NCBI RefSeq assembly: GCF_003182255.1
Contig: NZ_QGTQ01000010.1
Coordinates: forward strand, 62,001-126,000
DNA length: 64,000 nt
Origin: Paenibacillus cellulosilyticus
GTDB lineage: Bacteria > Bacillota > Bacilli > Paenibacillales > Paenibacillaceae
Direction: 5' to 3'
The position numbers were made by a program, and so were the translations under genes. Of the stretch, positions 16,581-23,941 are shown in pieces. The first letter of the stretch is position 1, and every line of letters begins with the position of its first letter. The notes under the pieces were generated by a model. The model was not told the origin of the DNA and did no database searches. It worked only from the letters and a program-made list of their open reading frames with translations.

Positions 16581-16814
16581 TTGATAAATGTGAACTTAGG
16601 TCAAGTAATAAGGAAAATTCGTGTTGAAAAGGGGCTGAAAGGTAACTTTATTGCTAATCAAATTGGTGTAACACCCTCAGCTTTAAGTAAGTACGAAAGT
16701 GGTGAACGAAAAATACCTTCAGATAAGTTGCCGGGCCTTGCAGTAGCATTAGGAGTGCCAATCGACCTTTTTTTTGATAAAAATATTGACGTTACGCCAA
16801 TATTAACAACGTAA
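16581..16814 (+). CDS. XRE-family regulator (Cro-like)
   Basis: Seventy-seven residues are almost entirely a helix-turn-helix: LGQVIRKIRVEKGLKGNFIANQIGVTPSALSKYESGERKIPSDKLPGLAVALGVPIDLFF. The start is TTG 16581 with GGAGGTGG just upstream. It is driven by a consensus promoter under the operator array. By position it is the Cro or Xis-activator counterpart of the 16417 repressor and would lead the rightward early operon. Confidence 0.85.
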   Translation: MINVNLGQVIRKIRVEKGLKGNFIANQIGVTPSALSKYESGERKIPSDKLPGLAVALGVPIDLFFDKNIDVTPILTT

Positions 16815-16833
16815 GAAAGCGAGATGAAAAATA

Positions 16834-17115
16834 ATGCCCGTCCTATCGCCTAACGATCATACACTCTCTAGGGGGAGTGATGAAGCGATGAAGAAGCGCA
16901 GTAGCCGCAAAGAGATCCAGCGGGGCAACATTGTCGAGGAGTACATGATCGGCAATACAACAATCAAGATCGATGACTTCTATTTTCGCGACAACACACC
17001 TGAGCAGAATCAAGCAATTATTAATAACTTCTATGCAACAGGCATGAGAATCCACAAACTGCAATTCGCCAGGTTAGCTGGGATTGGTCATTGCGATAGT
17101 GAGGTCTTGCAATAA
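16834..17115 (+). CDS. Hypothetical protein of the early operon
   Basis: A protein of 93 residues with a basic stretch (KKRSSRKEIQRG) and then IVEEYMIGNTTIKIDDFYFRDNTPEQNQAIINNFYATGMRIH. I do not recognise a family. Two starts are possible: ATG 16834 or ATG 16888, the latter with GGGGGAG upstream. It follows the Cro-like gene by 19 bases. Confidence 0.55.
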   Translation: MPVLSPNDHTLSRGSDEAMKKRSSRKEIQRGNIVEEYMIGNTTIKIDDFYFRDNTPEQNQAIINNFYATGMRIHKLQFARLAGIGHCDSEVLQ

Positions 17116-17165
17116 ATGACGCACCTTCAAGATACATTATGTATCAATTGAGAGAGATGTATACC

Positions 17166-17321
17166 ATGAACAAGAATCAAATCATGCAGCAGATTATTGA
17201 AACAAGGATTTCACTTAAGCGAACGGATCTTCACCAGCAAATACGGTCAAATACACAGAAAAAAAAGAGAAGGCAACCGGATAATGCGAGGGGTCGCCTT
17301 CAATGGGGATATAAAAAGTAA
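17166..17321 (+). CDS. Small basic hypothetical protein
   Basis: A 51-residue basic peptide (MNKNQIMQQIIETRISLKRT, later KKKRRQPDNARGR). It has no recognised motif. The ATG at 17166 has GAGAGATGT upstream; a longer frame opens at 17139. It is plausible by position in the rightward operon, but weak evidence on its own. Confidence 0.4.
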   Translation: MNKNQIMQQIIETRISLKRTDLHQQIRSNTQKKKRRQPDNARGRLQWGYKK

Positions 17322-17433
17322 AATCGAACCTAGACACTTCTAATTTTACACGATTCCCCATCGAACTGACAACCCCTCACCTATTTCCGAGAACCCGTTA
17401 AGAACTAAAATCCCGAATATGGAGTGATTACAA

Positions 17434-18600
17434 TTGAATATTTCACGCTGTGTTGCTGACTTCGGCAACTCTATTTCCCAATTCATGATTGATGGGATGT
17501 ATTTCGAGATGCCTTCATCAATCGCTGAATTGAAAGAATCTGAGTTTAAGGGGCTATTCGCTCATGATGTTTCACAGGAAATGCTTCATGAGCAGATTGT
17601 CATCAGCTTTATGGATGGAGAGAAGAAGCGTTATTTCAAGGTCGGGGAGAAAGCTAAAGCCGATCTGCTGGGCAATGAGCACATTTTCAAGCTGCACGAC
17701 AAGACGGAATCTGTGACGGTTAGAGCACTTTGGATGGGTGGAATTGCATTCTATCATGCGCATAAGCGGCCTGAGCAGAGCAATGAAACCATTGAACTCG
17801 GCTATATGGGAACGCTCGTACCGGTATGGCTCTTGAAGAAAGCTAGCAGCTTCAAAGAGAAAATCGCGCAGATGGAGAAGCAATTTCAGACACAAACCTT
17901 CGAGTTGATTACAGCCGGTTATGTGCGAACCATTACGATTAATGTTCACCAGGTTAGATGCAGGGTGGAAGGCGAGACTGCACGCTATGCGCTTAAGTAC
18001 GACCTTGAGCAGAACTTGAAAGAAGAAGCGAAGAAGTTCAAAACGGCCTATGTTGTTATTGATGATATCGGTGGGCAAAGTCAGGATCTATGCAAGCTGC
18101 AACCGGATCTAGGCCGAGCGCAGACTGCCAACGATTTTGCCAGTGTGACGGATCAGAGCTTCCTGACGGTTCTGGAGTCGTTCCGGAAGGATAAGCTCAT
18201 GGATGTGTTCAGTGATGTGCGAACACTTGAGACCTTCATCTATGAGCACGTTAAAGAGCGCAAATTCGTCTACATCGATCCCATTACGCGTAAGGAAAAA
18301 GACCTGACGGCGATCATCGAGCCTATGCTGCAAACATTCTCCGAATATGCGATGCAGAAAGCACTGCAAGCATTTTACTTCAGTTATGGGCAGACCGTTT
18401 ATTACGTACATATTGGCGGTGTCTGCCATGTCTTGAAGTTCTACATGATGAGCTATTTGAAGGAAGCCTTAGGTGAAGATGTAGCGACCACTTATCATAT
18501 CTTTCCGGAAGAATCACGCAAGCTTAACATTTATGCTTGCGAGATTATTGCTAAGAACGAAATTGCAAAAACGACAAAGCCTGCTGGTGCAGGAGAGTAA
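17434..18600 (+). CDS. parM: ParM/StbA-type actin-like partition ATPase
   Basis: The 388 residues show the actin-fold signatures: phosphate-1 (VADFGNSISQFMIDG), phosphate-2 (AYVVIDDIGGQSQDL) and an adenosine-like loop (YYVHIGGVCHVLKF). ParM filaments push plasmid copies apart during division. The start is TTG 17434 with GGAGTG upstream. A small ParR-like gene follows after 3 bases, the normal order of type II partition operons. No clear iteron centromere is seen in the 112 bases before it. Its presence suggests the element has a replicating, circular stage. Confidence 0.75.
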   Translation: MNISRCVADFGNSISQFMIDGMYFEMPSSIAELKESEFKGLFAHDVSQEMLHEQIVISFMDGEKKRYFKVGEKAKADLLGNEHIFKLHDKTESVTVRALWMGGIAFYHAHKRPEQSNETIELGYMGTLVPVWLLKKASSFKEKIAQMEKQFQTQTFELITAGYVRTITINVHQVRCRVEGETARYALKYDLEQNLKEEAKKFKTAYVVIDDIGGQSQDLCKLQPDLGRAQTANDFASVTDQSFLTVLESFRKDKLMDVFSDVRTLETFIYEHVKERKFVYIDPITRKEKDLTAIIEPMLQTFSEYAMQKALQAFYFSYGQTVYYVHIGGVCHVLKFYMMSYLKEALGEDVATTYHIFPEESRKLNIYACEIIAKNEIAKTTKPAGAGE

Positions 18601-18603
18601 CAA

Positions 18604-18945
18604 ATGGACAGACGTGAGCAGTTCGGTTTATCGGCTACTAAATTCAGTGATGAGGTCTATGCCTATATAGAACAGCTATCGATTCAGCGCAAGCTATCGG
18701 ATTGGGTAGCCAGACAGGTGGAGAAGGAGCTTCGGAGCCAGGGGGCACCAAGCGGGGGAGACGGACAAGCTCTTCACGCCATCATGACTGAGCTGCTGGC
18801 CATTAAGCAAATGGTTAGTCACGGGGCACCGTTTAATCGTGATGCATGCGACGATCAACAACAGCCGGCCATGGAGCTGTTATCTTCATCAGAAGTTAAA
18901 CACATCTTGAGTGATGAGGATCTTAGCTATGACTTTGACGAATAG
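18604..18945 (+). CDS. ParR-like centromere-binding adaptor
   Basis: The 113-residue protein begins with a short ribbon-helix-helix-like part (FGLSATKFSDEVYAYIEQLSIQRKLSDWVARQVEKELR). A linker and an acidic tail follow (SDEDLSYDFDE). ParR proteins bind parC repeats and cap ParM filaments through an acidic C-terminus, which fits. The assignment rests largely on its position directly after the ParM-like gene. Confidence 0.6.
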   Translation: MDRREQFGLSATKFSDEVYAYIEQLSIQRKLSDWVARQVEKELRSQGAPSGGDGQALHAIMTELLAIKQMVSHGAPFNRDACDDQQQPAMELLSSSEVKHILSDEDLSYDFDE

Positions 18946-18958
18946 GGGGAAGAGATGC

Positions 18959-19282
18959 ATGAGGAGCCAGGCGGAAGCAGTCGAGGAACTAAGGCGTCTT
19001 CAGCGTGGGGGAGCACCAGCGAGTGAACTAGTACTTACCGATATTATTGCTGAATCGGAGGAGCGGATCCTTATTCGACACACTCACTTGCTCCTATTCG
19101 GAAAGTGCTTGATGCCGGCTTATCACTATGAGATATGGAATAGCAAGCAGAATTACGATCTGGGACAGCGGACGGATTCGGAGGGGCGAATCTACTGTTC
19201 ATCATATGCAACGGTCAATGAGCACTATGTGTTGTCGGTATTTAATAATCGAACGGCAGCTGAGCATAGGGTGCCGGGATGA
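18959..19282 (+). CDS. Hypothetical protein
   Basis: A 107-residue product (MRSQAEAVEELRRLQRGGAP, then HTHLLLFGKCLMPAYHYEIWNSKQNYDLG). It has no family I know. AGGGGG lies 9 bases before the ATG at 18959; an earlier in-frame ATG at 18911 would overlap the ParR-like gene. Its stop overlaps the next start as ATGA, so it belongs to the partition operon. Confidence 0.6.
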   Translation: MRSQAEAVEELRRLQRGGAPASELVLTDIIAESEERILIRHTHLLLFGKCLMPAYHYEIWNSKQNYDLGQRTDSEGRIYCSSYATVNEHYVLSVFNNRTAAEHRVPG

Positions 19283-19434
19283 GCACAGAGATTGAGCTGA
19301 AACGAGCAGAGATGATCAAGCTCGCAGAGTCATTTAACTGGGATTTGGTACATCCCTCTGTTGTCAAAGTAAGTCAGGAGCTGGATCAGTTGTTACTACA
19401 AACCTTGCAAACAATGAGAAGTAGAGTGGAGTGA
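19279..19434 (+). CDS. Spo0E-like aspartyl-phosphate phosphatase
   Basis: A 51-residue helical hairpin: IELKRAEMIKLAESFNWDLV, then HPSVVKVSQELDQLLLQTL. The SQELD segment is the Spo0E-family signature (S-x-x-x-D), with the preceding HPxV. Spo0E proteins dephosphorylate Spo0A and so hold back sporulation. It overlaps the upstream gene by 4 bases. An element that disrupts a spore gene and carries such a phosphatase could delay host sporulation, but this is inference. Confidence 0.8.
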   Translation: MSTEIELKRAEMIKLAESFNWDLVHPSVVKVSQELDQLLLQTLQTMRSRVE

Positions 19435-19439
19435 ATGAA

Positions 19440-19601
19440 ATGGAGAACAGTAAAAACAGACCTTTCCCATATGAACGGGAAATTATGGAACTTAATGATG
19501 GAGAGCAATTAATCATTCATTTATCGGGTACGGCGTTTGTTATACGACCTGCAACTAATGAGGATCTGGATATGAATCATTGTGGAGTCATGGATATGTA
19601 A
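19440..19601 (+). CDS. Small hypothetical protein
   Basis: A 53-residue peptide (MENSKNRPFPYEREIMELND, GEQLIIHLSGTAFVIRP) with two likely beta strands and no known motif. AGTGGAGTGA precedes the ATG. It ends directly at the ribozyme-like RNA, as the 34-residue gene at 24780 does. Confidence 0.55.
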   Translation: MENSKNRPFPYEREIMELNDGEQLIIHLSGTAFVIRPATNEDLDMNHCGVMDM

Positions 19602-19666
19602 TGTCGAAACGCCCGATAACGGGCGTCGCGGGGAATTAGCCTACCTCGCCTGATGATGACAGGCTT
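19602..19666 (+). ncRNA. Type II hammerhead ribozyme-like RNA, copy 1
   Basis: All conserved hammerhead positions are present in circularly permuted type II order. GAAA (19606-19609) is followed by stem III of 7 perfect pairs (ACGCCCG) with an ATAA loop, then U and the cleavable C at 19627. Stem I is GCGGGG with CCTCGC, and CTGATGA follows at 19650-19656. Stem II joins TGTC (19602-19605) with GACA (19658-19661). Loop I (AGCCT, 19638-19642) can form a pseudoknot with AGGCT (19661-19665). One extra U follows CTGATGA. Activity is inferred. Confidence 0.75.
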
Positions 19667-19760
19667 GACTTAGCTGAGCGAAGAGAAAGCCGACTAAGCT
19701 CTGATGACAGTTTCTAAAGGTGGAGAATGAATAGTACGGAATGATCGATAGGAGGGATGA

Positions 19761-20039
19761 TTGCTGATTGATTATGAAGCCAAGTTAGAAATGATTCAAC
19801 GGGCCATTGAGAATTGCTCTCTGAATATTGAGGTGCTGGCGTTAACCGAGGATAACCGGTTTGTTGGGATACAAGGCGAAGGAATGAGAGCCTATGTGGT
19901 TACACCTAAATGCGTTCAAGGCTACACCTGGCATAGCTCAGCTGGAAGCATCATGGAACGAGAATTGCTGCAGCAGCTGCCTGATGACTATCGGCTAGTT
20001 GAGGAAGTAATCGGCGGGCAGTTGGAATGGCAGTTCTGA
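19761..20039 (+). CDS. Hypothetical protein
   Basis: Ninety-two residues (IDYEAKLEMIQRAIENCSLN, FVGIQGEGMRAYVVTPK) with an alpha/beta pattern. No family is recognised. TTG 19761 is the likely start, close after GGAGGGATGA. It is the first gene after ribozyme copy 1. Confidence 0.55.
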   Translation: MLIDYEAKLEMIQRAIENCSLNIEVLALTEDNRFVGIQGEGMRAYVVTPKCVQGYTWHSSAGSIMERELLQQLPDDYRLVEEVIGGQLEWQF

Positions 20040-20063
20040 TCATGGAATAGGAGAGTGTGAAGT

Positions 20064-20771
20064 ATGGTCAAAACTAGATCGCGTAAGAAGCCTGCCACGC
20101 CTTCTACCCCTTCTACTTACACGGTAGCTGGGGCGATGGTCAGATTACGTGAAATCATTAAGGAAGAGTTTAATCTCGATGTTGAGCTGAATGTAGATAT
20201 TCACGGGTGGCATTATCCCCCTCGACTGGCTCAACTCGCACTAAAGGATATGCTTTCCGAAGTCGAAGGATGGGATATCCGTCACAATTATTATGAAGAA
20301 GATAAGAGTCATAGACTTGAAGAATACCATGTATGGTCGGGATCGGCTAAAGCTCAGGGCAGGCCTGCACATGACCTGTCGATATTTACAACGAAGAAAA
20401 AACGGCCGCTGATTCCCTTGTCTCGGTCGACAAAGAACTATAGCCGGGTTGCAGTTGCTATGTACCGGATTAGGCGACTTGTTCGAGACCTCTACGGAGT
20501 AGATGCGATTGTCAAAATTTCCGTGCAAGTAGATTATTCAAAATATTTATTCTCTATGTCCCGTAATTCGCATGTCACTGAAGATATTGCTCTTGAAGTG
20601 CTCGCACTAATTCAGATCGGAACAGATTGGAAAATACAGGACTTTAATAGCCCGCTAAAACGTTATTCAAACTATTATCGCATGGCGAGCCTAGTAGGTA
20701 AGGGCATAGAAGTTCTCTTCCATCTACCTGTGAAGAAAGAACAGGTAGATAACCAGTCAGAGGGTTCCTAG
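20064..20771 (+). CDS. Hypothetical protein with internally repeated domain
   Basis: In this 235-residue protein the two halves look alike: AMVRLREIIKEEFNLDVELNV (about residues 24-44) corresponds to AMYRIRRLVRDLYGVDAIVKI (about 132-152), and each is followed by a helix and a W-D-I or W-K-I strand. The basic N-terminus (KTRSRKKP) may touch nucleic acid. Function is unknown. GGAGAGTGTGAAGT precedes the ATG. Confidence 0.6.
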   Translation: MVKTRSRKKPATPSTPSTYTVAGAMVRLREIIKEEFNLDVELNVDIHGWHYPPRLAQLALKDMLSEVEGWDIRHNYYEEDKSHRLEEYHVWSGSAKAQGRPAHDLSIFTTKKKRPLIPLSRSTKNYSRVAVAMYRIRRLVRDLYGVDAIVKISVQVDYSKYLFSMSRNSHVTEDIALEVLALIQIGTDWKIQDFNSPLKRYSNYYRMASLVGKGIEVLFHLPVKKEQVDNQSEGS

Positions 20772-20814
20772 AACATAGGCCTACACCAAATTTGAAAATG
20801 TGAGGAGTGAAGAC

Positions 20815-21003
20815 ATGAAAATTGAAGTTTATGAAAATTATGATGGGAGCAAACTCGTTGCGATGTTGGTGAAAGACGATGGAAAGGAGAGCGAATTGGT
20901 AAGGTCGGAAAAAGGCAGTGATGATCTTCTGAACAAAATTGCTGCTATGAATTTGTCGCATCTGACAGTGACCTTTCATTGGGCATCTGCCAGGAAGCAA
21001 TAA
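20815..21003 (+). CDS. Hypothetical protein
   Basis: A 62-residue product (MKIEVYENYDGSKLVAMLVK, ending LTVTFHWASARKQ). ATG 20815 has GAGGAGTG upstream. The DNA covering its last codons and the following 40 bases is repeated at about 21766, where the gene itself is lost. Confidence 0.55.
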   Translation: MKIEVYENYDGSKLVAMLVKDDGKESELVRSEKGSDDLLNKIAAMNLSHLTVTFHWASARKQ

Positions 21004-21032
21004 GCAGTACGATGATACAACTTAATGATTAG
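20985..21032 (+). repeat. Partial duplication, copy 1
   Basis: About 48 bases covering the end of the 20815 gene and its downstream spacer (GGAAGCAATAAGCAGTACGA and flanks) recur at 21766-21815 with few changes. The second copy looks like the relic of a duplicated and deleted gene. Confidence 0.6.
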
Positions 21033-21056
21033 ATTATGTAATGACAGGAGGATAAC

Positions 21057-21245
21057 ATGAGCAGCGACATTTACTTAAAAGGCATGATGGACGGAAAGTT
21101 AGCAGCGTTAGTCAAAGCGAATAGTTCCGGAATGGCTGAAGTGGCCACAGGAAAGTTAGAGCGTGCAGGTTGCACAGTCCACATCATAACAGAACTGGAG
21201 TTTCACATGCTATGCACAGGAGCAGCGGAAGACTGGACAAAATGA
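21057..21245 (+). CDS. Hypothetical protein
   Basis: A 62-residue product (MSSDIYLKGMMDGKLAALVK, LERAGCTVHIITELEFHML). The family is unknown. ACAGGAGGATAAC precedes the ATG, a strong site. Confidence 0.55.
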   Translation: MSSDIYLKGMMDGKLAALVKANSSGMAEVATGKLERAGCTVHIITELEFHMLCTGAAEDWTK

Positions 21246-21291
21246 CAGCGTACCTAGAAATGAATAAGAAATAATAGGCGGTGAACATAAA

Positions 21292-21474
21292 ATGGAACCC
21301 GAAAAATGCCCTGCATGTGGTAACGAGAACTTGAAAATACACGAGCAAATAGCTGTCGGTAGAATTCGTTCCGCGCGAACGGGTAAGGTGCTAAAGGATG
21401 AGGGATATTTGGATACGACATGCTGGAACTTCTTTTGTAAATGTGGCTGGGTTGGAGAAACGCTGACGCAGTAG
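21292..21474 (+). CDS. Zinc-ribbon-like small protein
   Basis: Sixty residues with CPACG near the start and FFCKCGWVG near the end. The spacing fits a CxxC...CxC zinc ribbon. No other domain is present. GGCGGTG precedes the ATG. Confidence 0.6.
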   Translation: MEPEKCPACGNENLKIHEQIAVGRIRSARTGKVLKDEGYLDTTCWNFFCKCGWVGETLTQ

Positions 21475-21523
21475 GGAAAAATTATATCAATAAATAGCCA
21501 GTGATCATAGGGAGATCAAACAA

Positions 21524-21739
21524 ATGGGTGAACACATCCAAGTGAAGGTAATTGGTTTTGATGAAAATCAGGAAGAATGTATTGCTATTATGAATGGTCT
21601 TGAGGTTCGGATCGATCCGTTTGTTACTGATATTTGGGATTGGAAGCAACGAAATGAATTAAGAGGTGAATGGTGGTTTAGTGGGCATTGGGATGATTAC
21701 AAATGCTTTCTTCCGTACAGATGTACACGGATAGCCTGA
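21524..21739 (+). CDS. Hypothetical protein
   Basis: A 71-residue product (HIQVKVIGFDENQEECIAIM, WWFSGHWDDYKCFLPYRCTR). It is probably a small beta-rich domain; the family is unknown. AGGGAGATCAA precedes the ATG. Confidence 0.55.
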   Translation: MGEHIQVKVIGFDENQEECIAIMNGLEVRIDPFVTDIWDWKQRNELRGEWWFSGHWDDYKCFLPYRCTRIA

Positions 21740-21765
21740 CACAACATAGTGAATAGCAATTTAAC

Positions 21766-21815
21766 TGGGCATCTGCTAGGAAGCAATAAGCAGTACGACG
21801 ATAAAACTCATGATT
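21766..21815 (+). repeat. Partial duplication, copy 2
   Basis: Matches 20985-21032 (TGGGCATCTGC, then GGAAGCAATAAGCAGTACGA). It encodes only the tail of the duplicated gene without a start. Confidence 0.6.
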
Positions 21816-22040
21816 AGGATGTGTCTGAAAAAAATGGTACGAGAGCCGAAATTGGAAGAGACGATAGAGAATTTAAAAATTGATCAATCGGTGTCTTGGG
21901 ACTATTGCGATTTAAGATATGTGGTTAAGCGAGTTACTGAAAATAAATATAGCATCGGCAAGTATGCGCTCATGATGTGCTTGGACATTCAATACTGTGG
22001 AAGCCTTAAGGAAGTGTTCTCGATATTGGATACTTATTAA
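21810..22040 (+). CDS. Hypothetical protein
   Basis: Up to 76 residues (LEETIENLKIDQSVSWDYCD, KYALMMCLDIQYC). The start is uncertain: ATG 21810 lies at the edge of the duplicated block and ATG 21834 is also possible; neither has a clear ribosome site. The family is unknown. Confidence 0.4.
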   Translation: MIRMCLKKMVREPKLEETIENLKIDQSVSWDYCDLRYVVKRVTENKYSIGKYALMMCLDIQYCGSLKEVFSILDTY

Positions 22041-22061
22041 ATTTTGCGTACTAGGGAGATG

Positions 22062-22340
22062 ATGAACGTGCAAATTATAGCCGAGCCTGTAGGAAATTTC
22101 GGTGAAAACTTTAAGATAAAAAGCTGCTTGGCTCAATCGCTTATGGCAAATAAGTATTTGCGGGTAGTGATGACAGAAGAGTTGTACTACCAGGAGCTCA
22201 GAGACTTTTTCAACAAAACTCTCGGTATTAAAGAAGATTGTATCTCCATGGAAGCTGGATCGGTACTCGTTTCTTATAATCCAACAGAAATTGAAGAGAT
22301 CAAAACATATGATTTGCGAGAAGATCCTGAGCCTACATAA
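22062..22340 (+). CDS. Hypothetical protein
   Basis: About 92 residues (QIIAEPVGNFGENFKIKSCL, EELYYQELRDFFNKTLGI). It has an alpha/beta pattern and no known family. AGGGAG lies just upstream; starts at ATG 22059, ATG 22062 or GTG 22068 are possible, the last having the best spacing. Confidence 0.5.
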   Translation: MNVQIIAEPVGNFGENFKIKSCLAQSLMANKYLRVVMTEELYYQELRDFFNKTLGIKEDCISMEAGSVLVSYNPTEIEEIKTYDLREDPEPT

Positions 22341-22535
22341 GCACATATTCGAAACTAACTGGCAAATGATAAGCCTTTTTTTGGTGTTAGATGAAGCTTC
22401 AATATTATGAGGAACACTTTGTTGGGTTTCTTGATAGTTTACTCCGCCAATATTTCGGTCTTCAAGGTTCTTGGCATCCTTTACGTAGTGTTTGAGCGGT
22501 TAGCTTCGATTTTAACGAATAGGAGTGTGTATTCG

Positions 22536-23099
22536 GTGAAAATGACTGAACAAAAGATTACTCTGTATTCCGAATATCAATGCGACTGCGGGGAAGTCGT
22601 TTTTACAAAACCCAAAGAGGAAGCCCAATGTGATTGTGGCCCTAATCCTGAATTTACGTTTAAAGGGCTAACATTGTATGAGAGTATAAAAGTTACAGGG
22701 GACGGAGACAAACCGTATTTTCTGGGTGAGAGCTGGATGGAATCAGCTGGTTGTCCAATATGCTTCTATTGCAACACGCGGGATTTTGATTGTGAAAATC
22801 CTAATACGTGGTTAGTAGAAAGTGACGAAATATTGGTTTATAAGGCTGCTTGTCCAGAGTGCCAGAACGAACATGAGTTAATACGTGTTGACTTTGAAGC
22901 GCTCGATAAAGAGCTTGATGGCCTAGTAACGCAAACGTCTAAGATAGCCGAGGAACATAACGCAAGGTTGCTCGCTCAAATGGAAAATGATGCGCTGAAT
23001 TATTCCGAGAAGTATTTCCGTGACGAGTACGGGATTAGCACCGATGCTTTCTACGCAAGTCGATATAAAGACGACGCTGATATGGATGTCTCTGAATAA
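22536..23099 (+). CDS. Cysteine-rich, zinc-binding hypothetical protein
   Basis: The 187-residue product has CDCG and CDCG near the start, CPICFYC in the middle and CPEC after it, so two zinc sites are likely. The second half is an acidic helix (EALDKELDGLVTQTSKIAEE). GTG 22536 has AGGAG at 10 bases; the frame is open upstream to 22407, but that part looks hydrophobic by chance. No family is recognised. Confidence 0.55.
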   Translation: MKMTEQKITLYSEYQCDCGEVVFTKPKEEAQCDCGPNPEFTFKGLTLYESIKVTGDGDKPYFLGESWMESAGCPICFYCNTRDFDCENPNTWLVESDEILVYKAACPECQNEHELIRVDFEALDKELDGLVTQTSKIAEEHNARLLAQMENDALNYSEKYFRDEYGISTDAFYASRYKDDADMDVSE

Positions 23100-23154
23100 A
23101 TACGAATGTTCGTAATCGATATATCGCTCAGGAGTAACGAAAGGATGTGAACGT

Positions 23155-23430
23155 TTGGCGTATACAGTTGAATGGAATCCGTTACTCGAGAACCAAGATT
23201 TGAAGCGTACCTTAGCAAGACTTCATGTAACTGTTATGACTCTTGGTTTTATGACTATTACTCAGGTTTTGAAAGTCGTTGTAATAAGTGTCGATAGAGT
23301 GGAAGTTTATGCGAACAATGGACAGATTTTTACTTACCGCGCAAGCGATAAATACACTGACCGTTTGGAACAGTTTGAAGTGAGAAGCATGGGTTGCCTC
23401 ACTGTACAACGAAACGATACAACATATTGA
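23155..23430 (+). CDS. Hypothetical protein
   Basis: Ninety-one residues (YTVEWNPLLENQDLKRTLAR, then strands around VVVISVDRVEVYANNGQIFTY). The family is unknown. TTG 23155 follows AAAGGATGTG. Confidence 0.5.
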   Translation: MAYTVEWNPLLENQDLKRTLARLHVTVMTLGFMTITQVLKVVVISVDRVEVYANNGQIFTYRASDKYTDRLEQFEVRSMGCLTVQRNDTTY

Positions 23431-23449
23431 ATACGGAAGGACATAAAGA

Positions 23450-23499
23450 CACCCGCGTAAGGACCAGTTACACGGGTGCGGGTAGTGGTAGATTACCCG
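23450..23499 (+). other. Tandem RNA hairpins in a non-coding gap
   Basis: Two adjacent stems lie after the 23155 gene. The first pairs CACCCG-c-GTAA with TTAC-a-CGGGTG (23450-23478). The second pairs GGGTA with TACCC (480-498 of this kilobase). No T-run follows, so a terminator is unlikely. The rest of the 23431-23941 gap holds only the small minus-strand ORF at 23575-23724. Confidence 0.4.
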
Positions 23500-23574
23500 A
23501 TATTATATTATTCCGCAATAAGGCCGGTCGTGTATAAGAAAAAGTACCCTTAAAGTAGCGAGTGCTGCATACCA

Positions 23575-23724
23575 TCATTTTTTCTTTGATGGCATGGTTG
23601 GAAAGACACTGGAGCTCGTATTATTTGGACGGGGTTCTAGATACTCAAGTTCATTAAATGTACTTTTAATTTTTTTACTGTACAACTGACTGGATGTTTT
23701 CACTTTCCTTACTTTCTTTTTCAA
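23575..23724 (-). CDS. Small basic hypothetical protein, minus strand
   Basis: A 49-residue ORF starts at TTG 23724, six bases after GGAGGT. It encodes KKKVRKVKTSSQLYSKKIKS and ends in PSKKK. The very basic ends suggest nucleic-acid contact. It is the only gene candidate in the 510-base gap and is on the opposite strand to its neighbours. Confidence 0.4.
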   Translation of the reverse strand: MKKKVRKVKTSSQLYSKKIKSTFNELEYLEPRPNNTSSSVFPTMPSKKK

Positions 23725-23941
23725 CGGATAACCTCCAAAAGCATGATATTAGAGTTTATGTCTACGAAAGGTCTATTGACTGGATATCCGTCTAGTAATG
23801 TTAAAAATTTGGGCGCGTACAACCGGCCGTTGTTCATCTAAGGTAAATAAGGAAATACATGAGGAACTAATTGCAGACGTCACTTACTGCGTAGACAATA
23901 CAACTTGTTAATTACGGATAAACAGGGAGGGTACAAAAACA

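Noticed and set aside
19668-19715. A second CTGATGA (near 19694) and nearby GAAA, possibly another hammerhead
   Set aside because: No stem III with U-H follows the GAAA and the stems cannot be placed; treated as chance.
22391-22495. Plus-strand ORF of 34 residues (MKLQYYEEHFVGFLDSLLRQ start)
   Set aside because: Only a weak GGTG site, no family, and it overlaps a longer open frame; it may be a relic of a larger gene.
23100-23120. TACGAATGTTCGTA palindrome as a LexA box
   Set aside because: The half-sites are too close; it does not fit GAAC-N4-GTTC.
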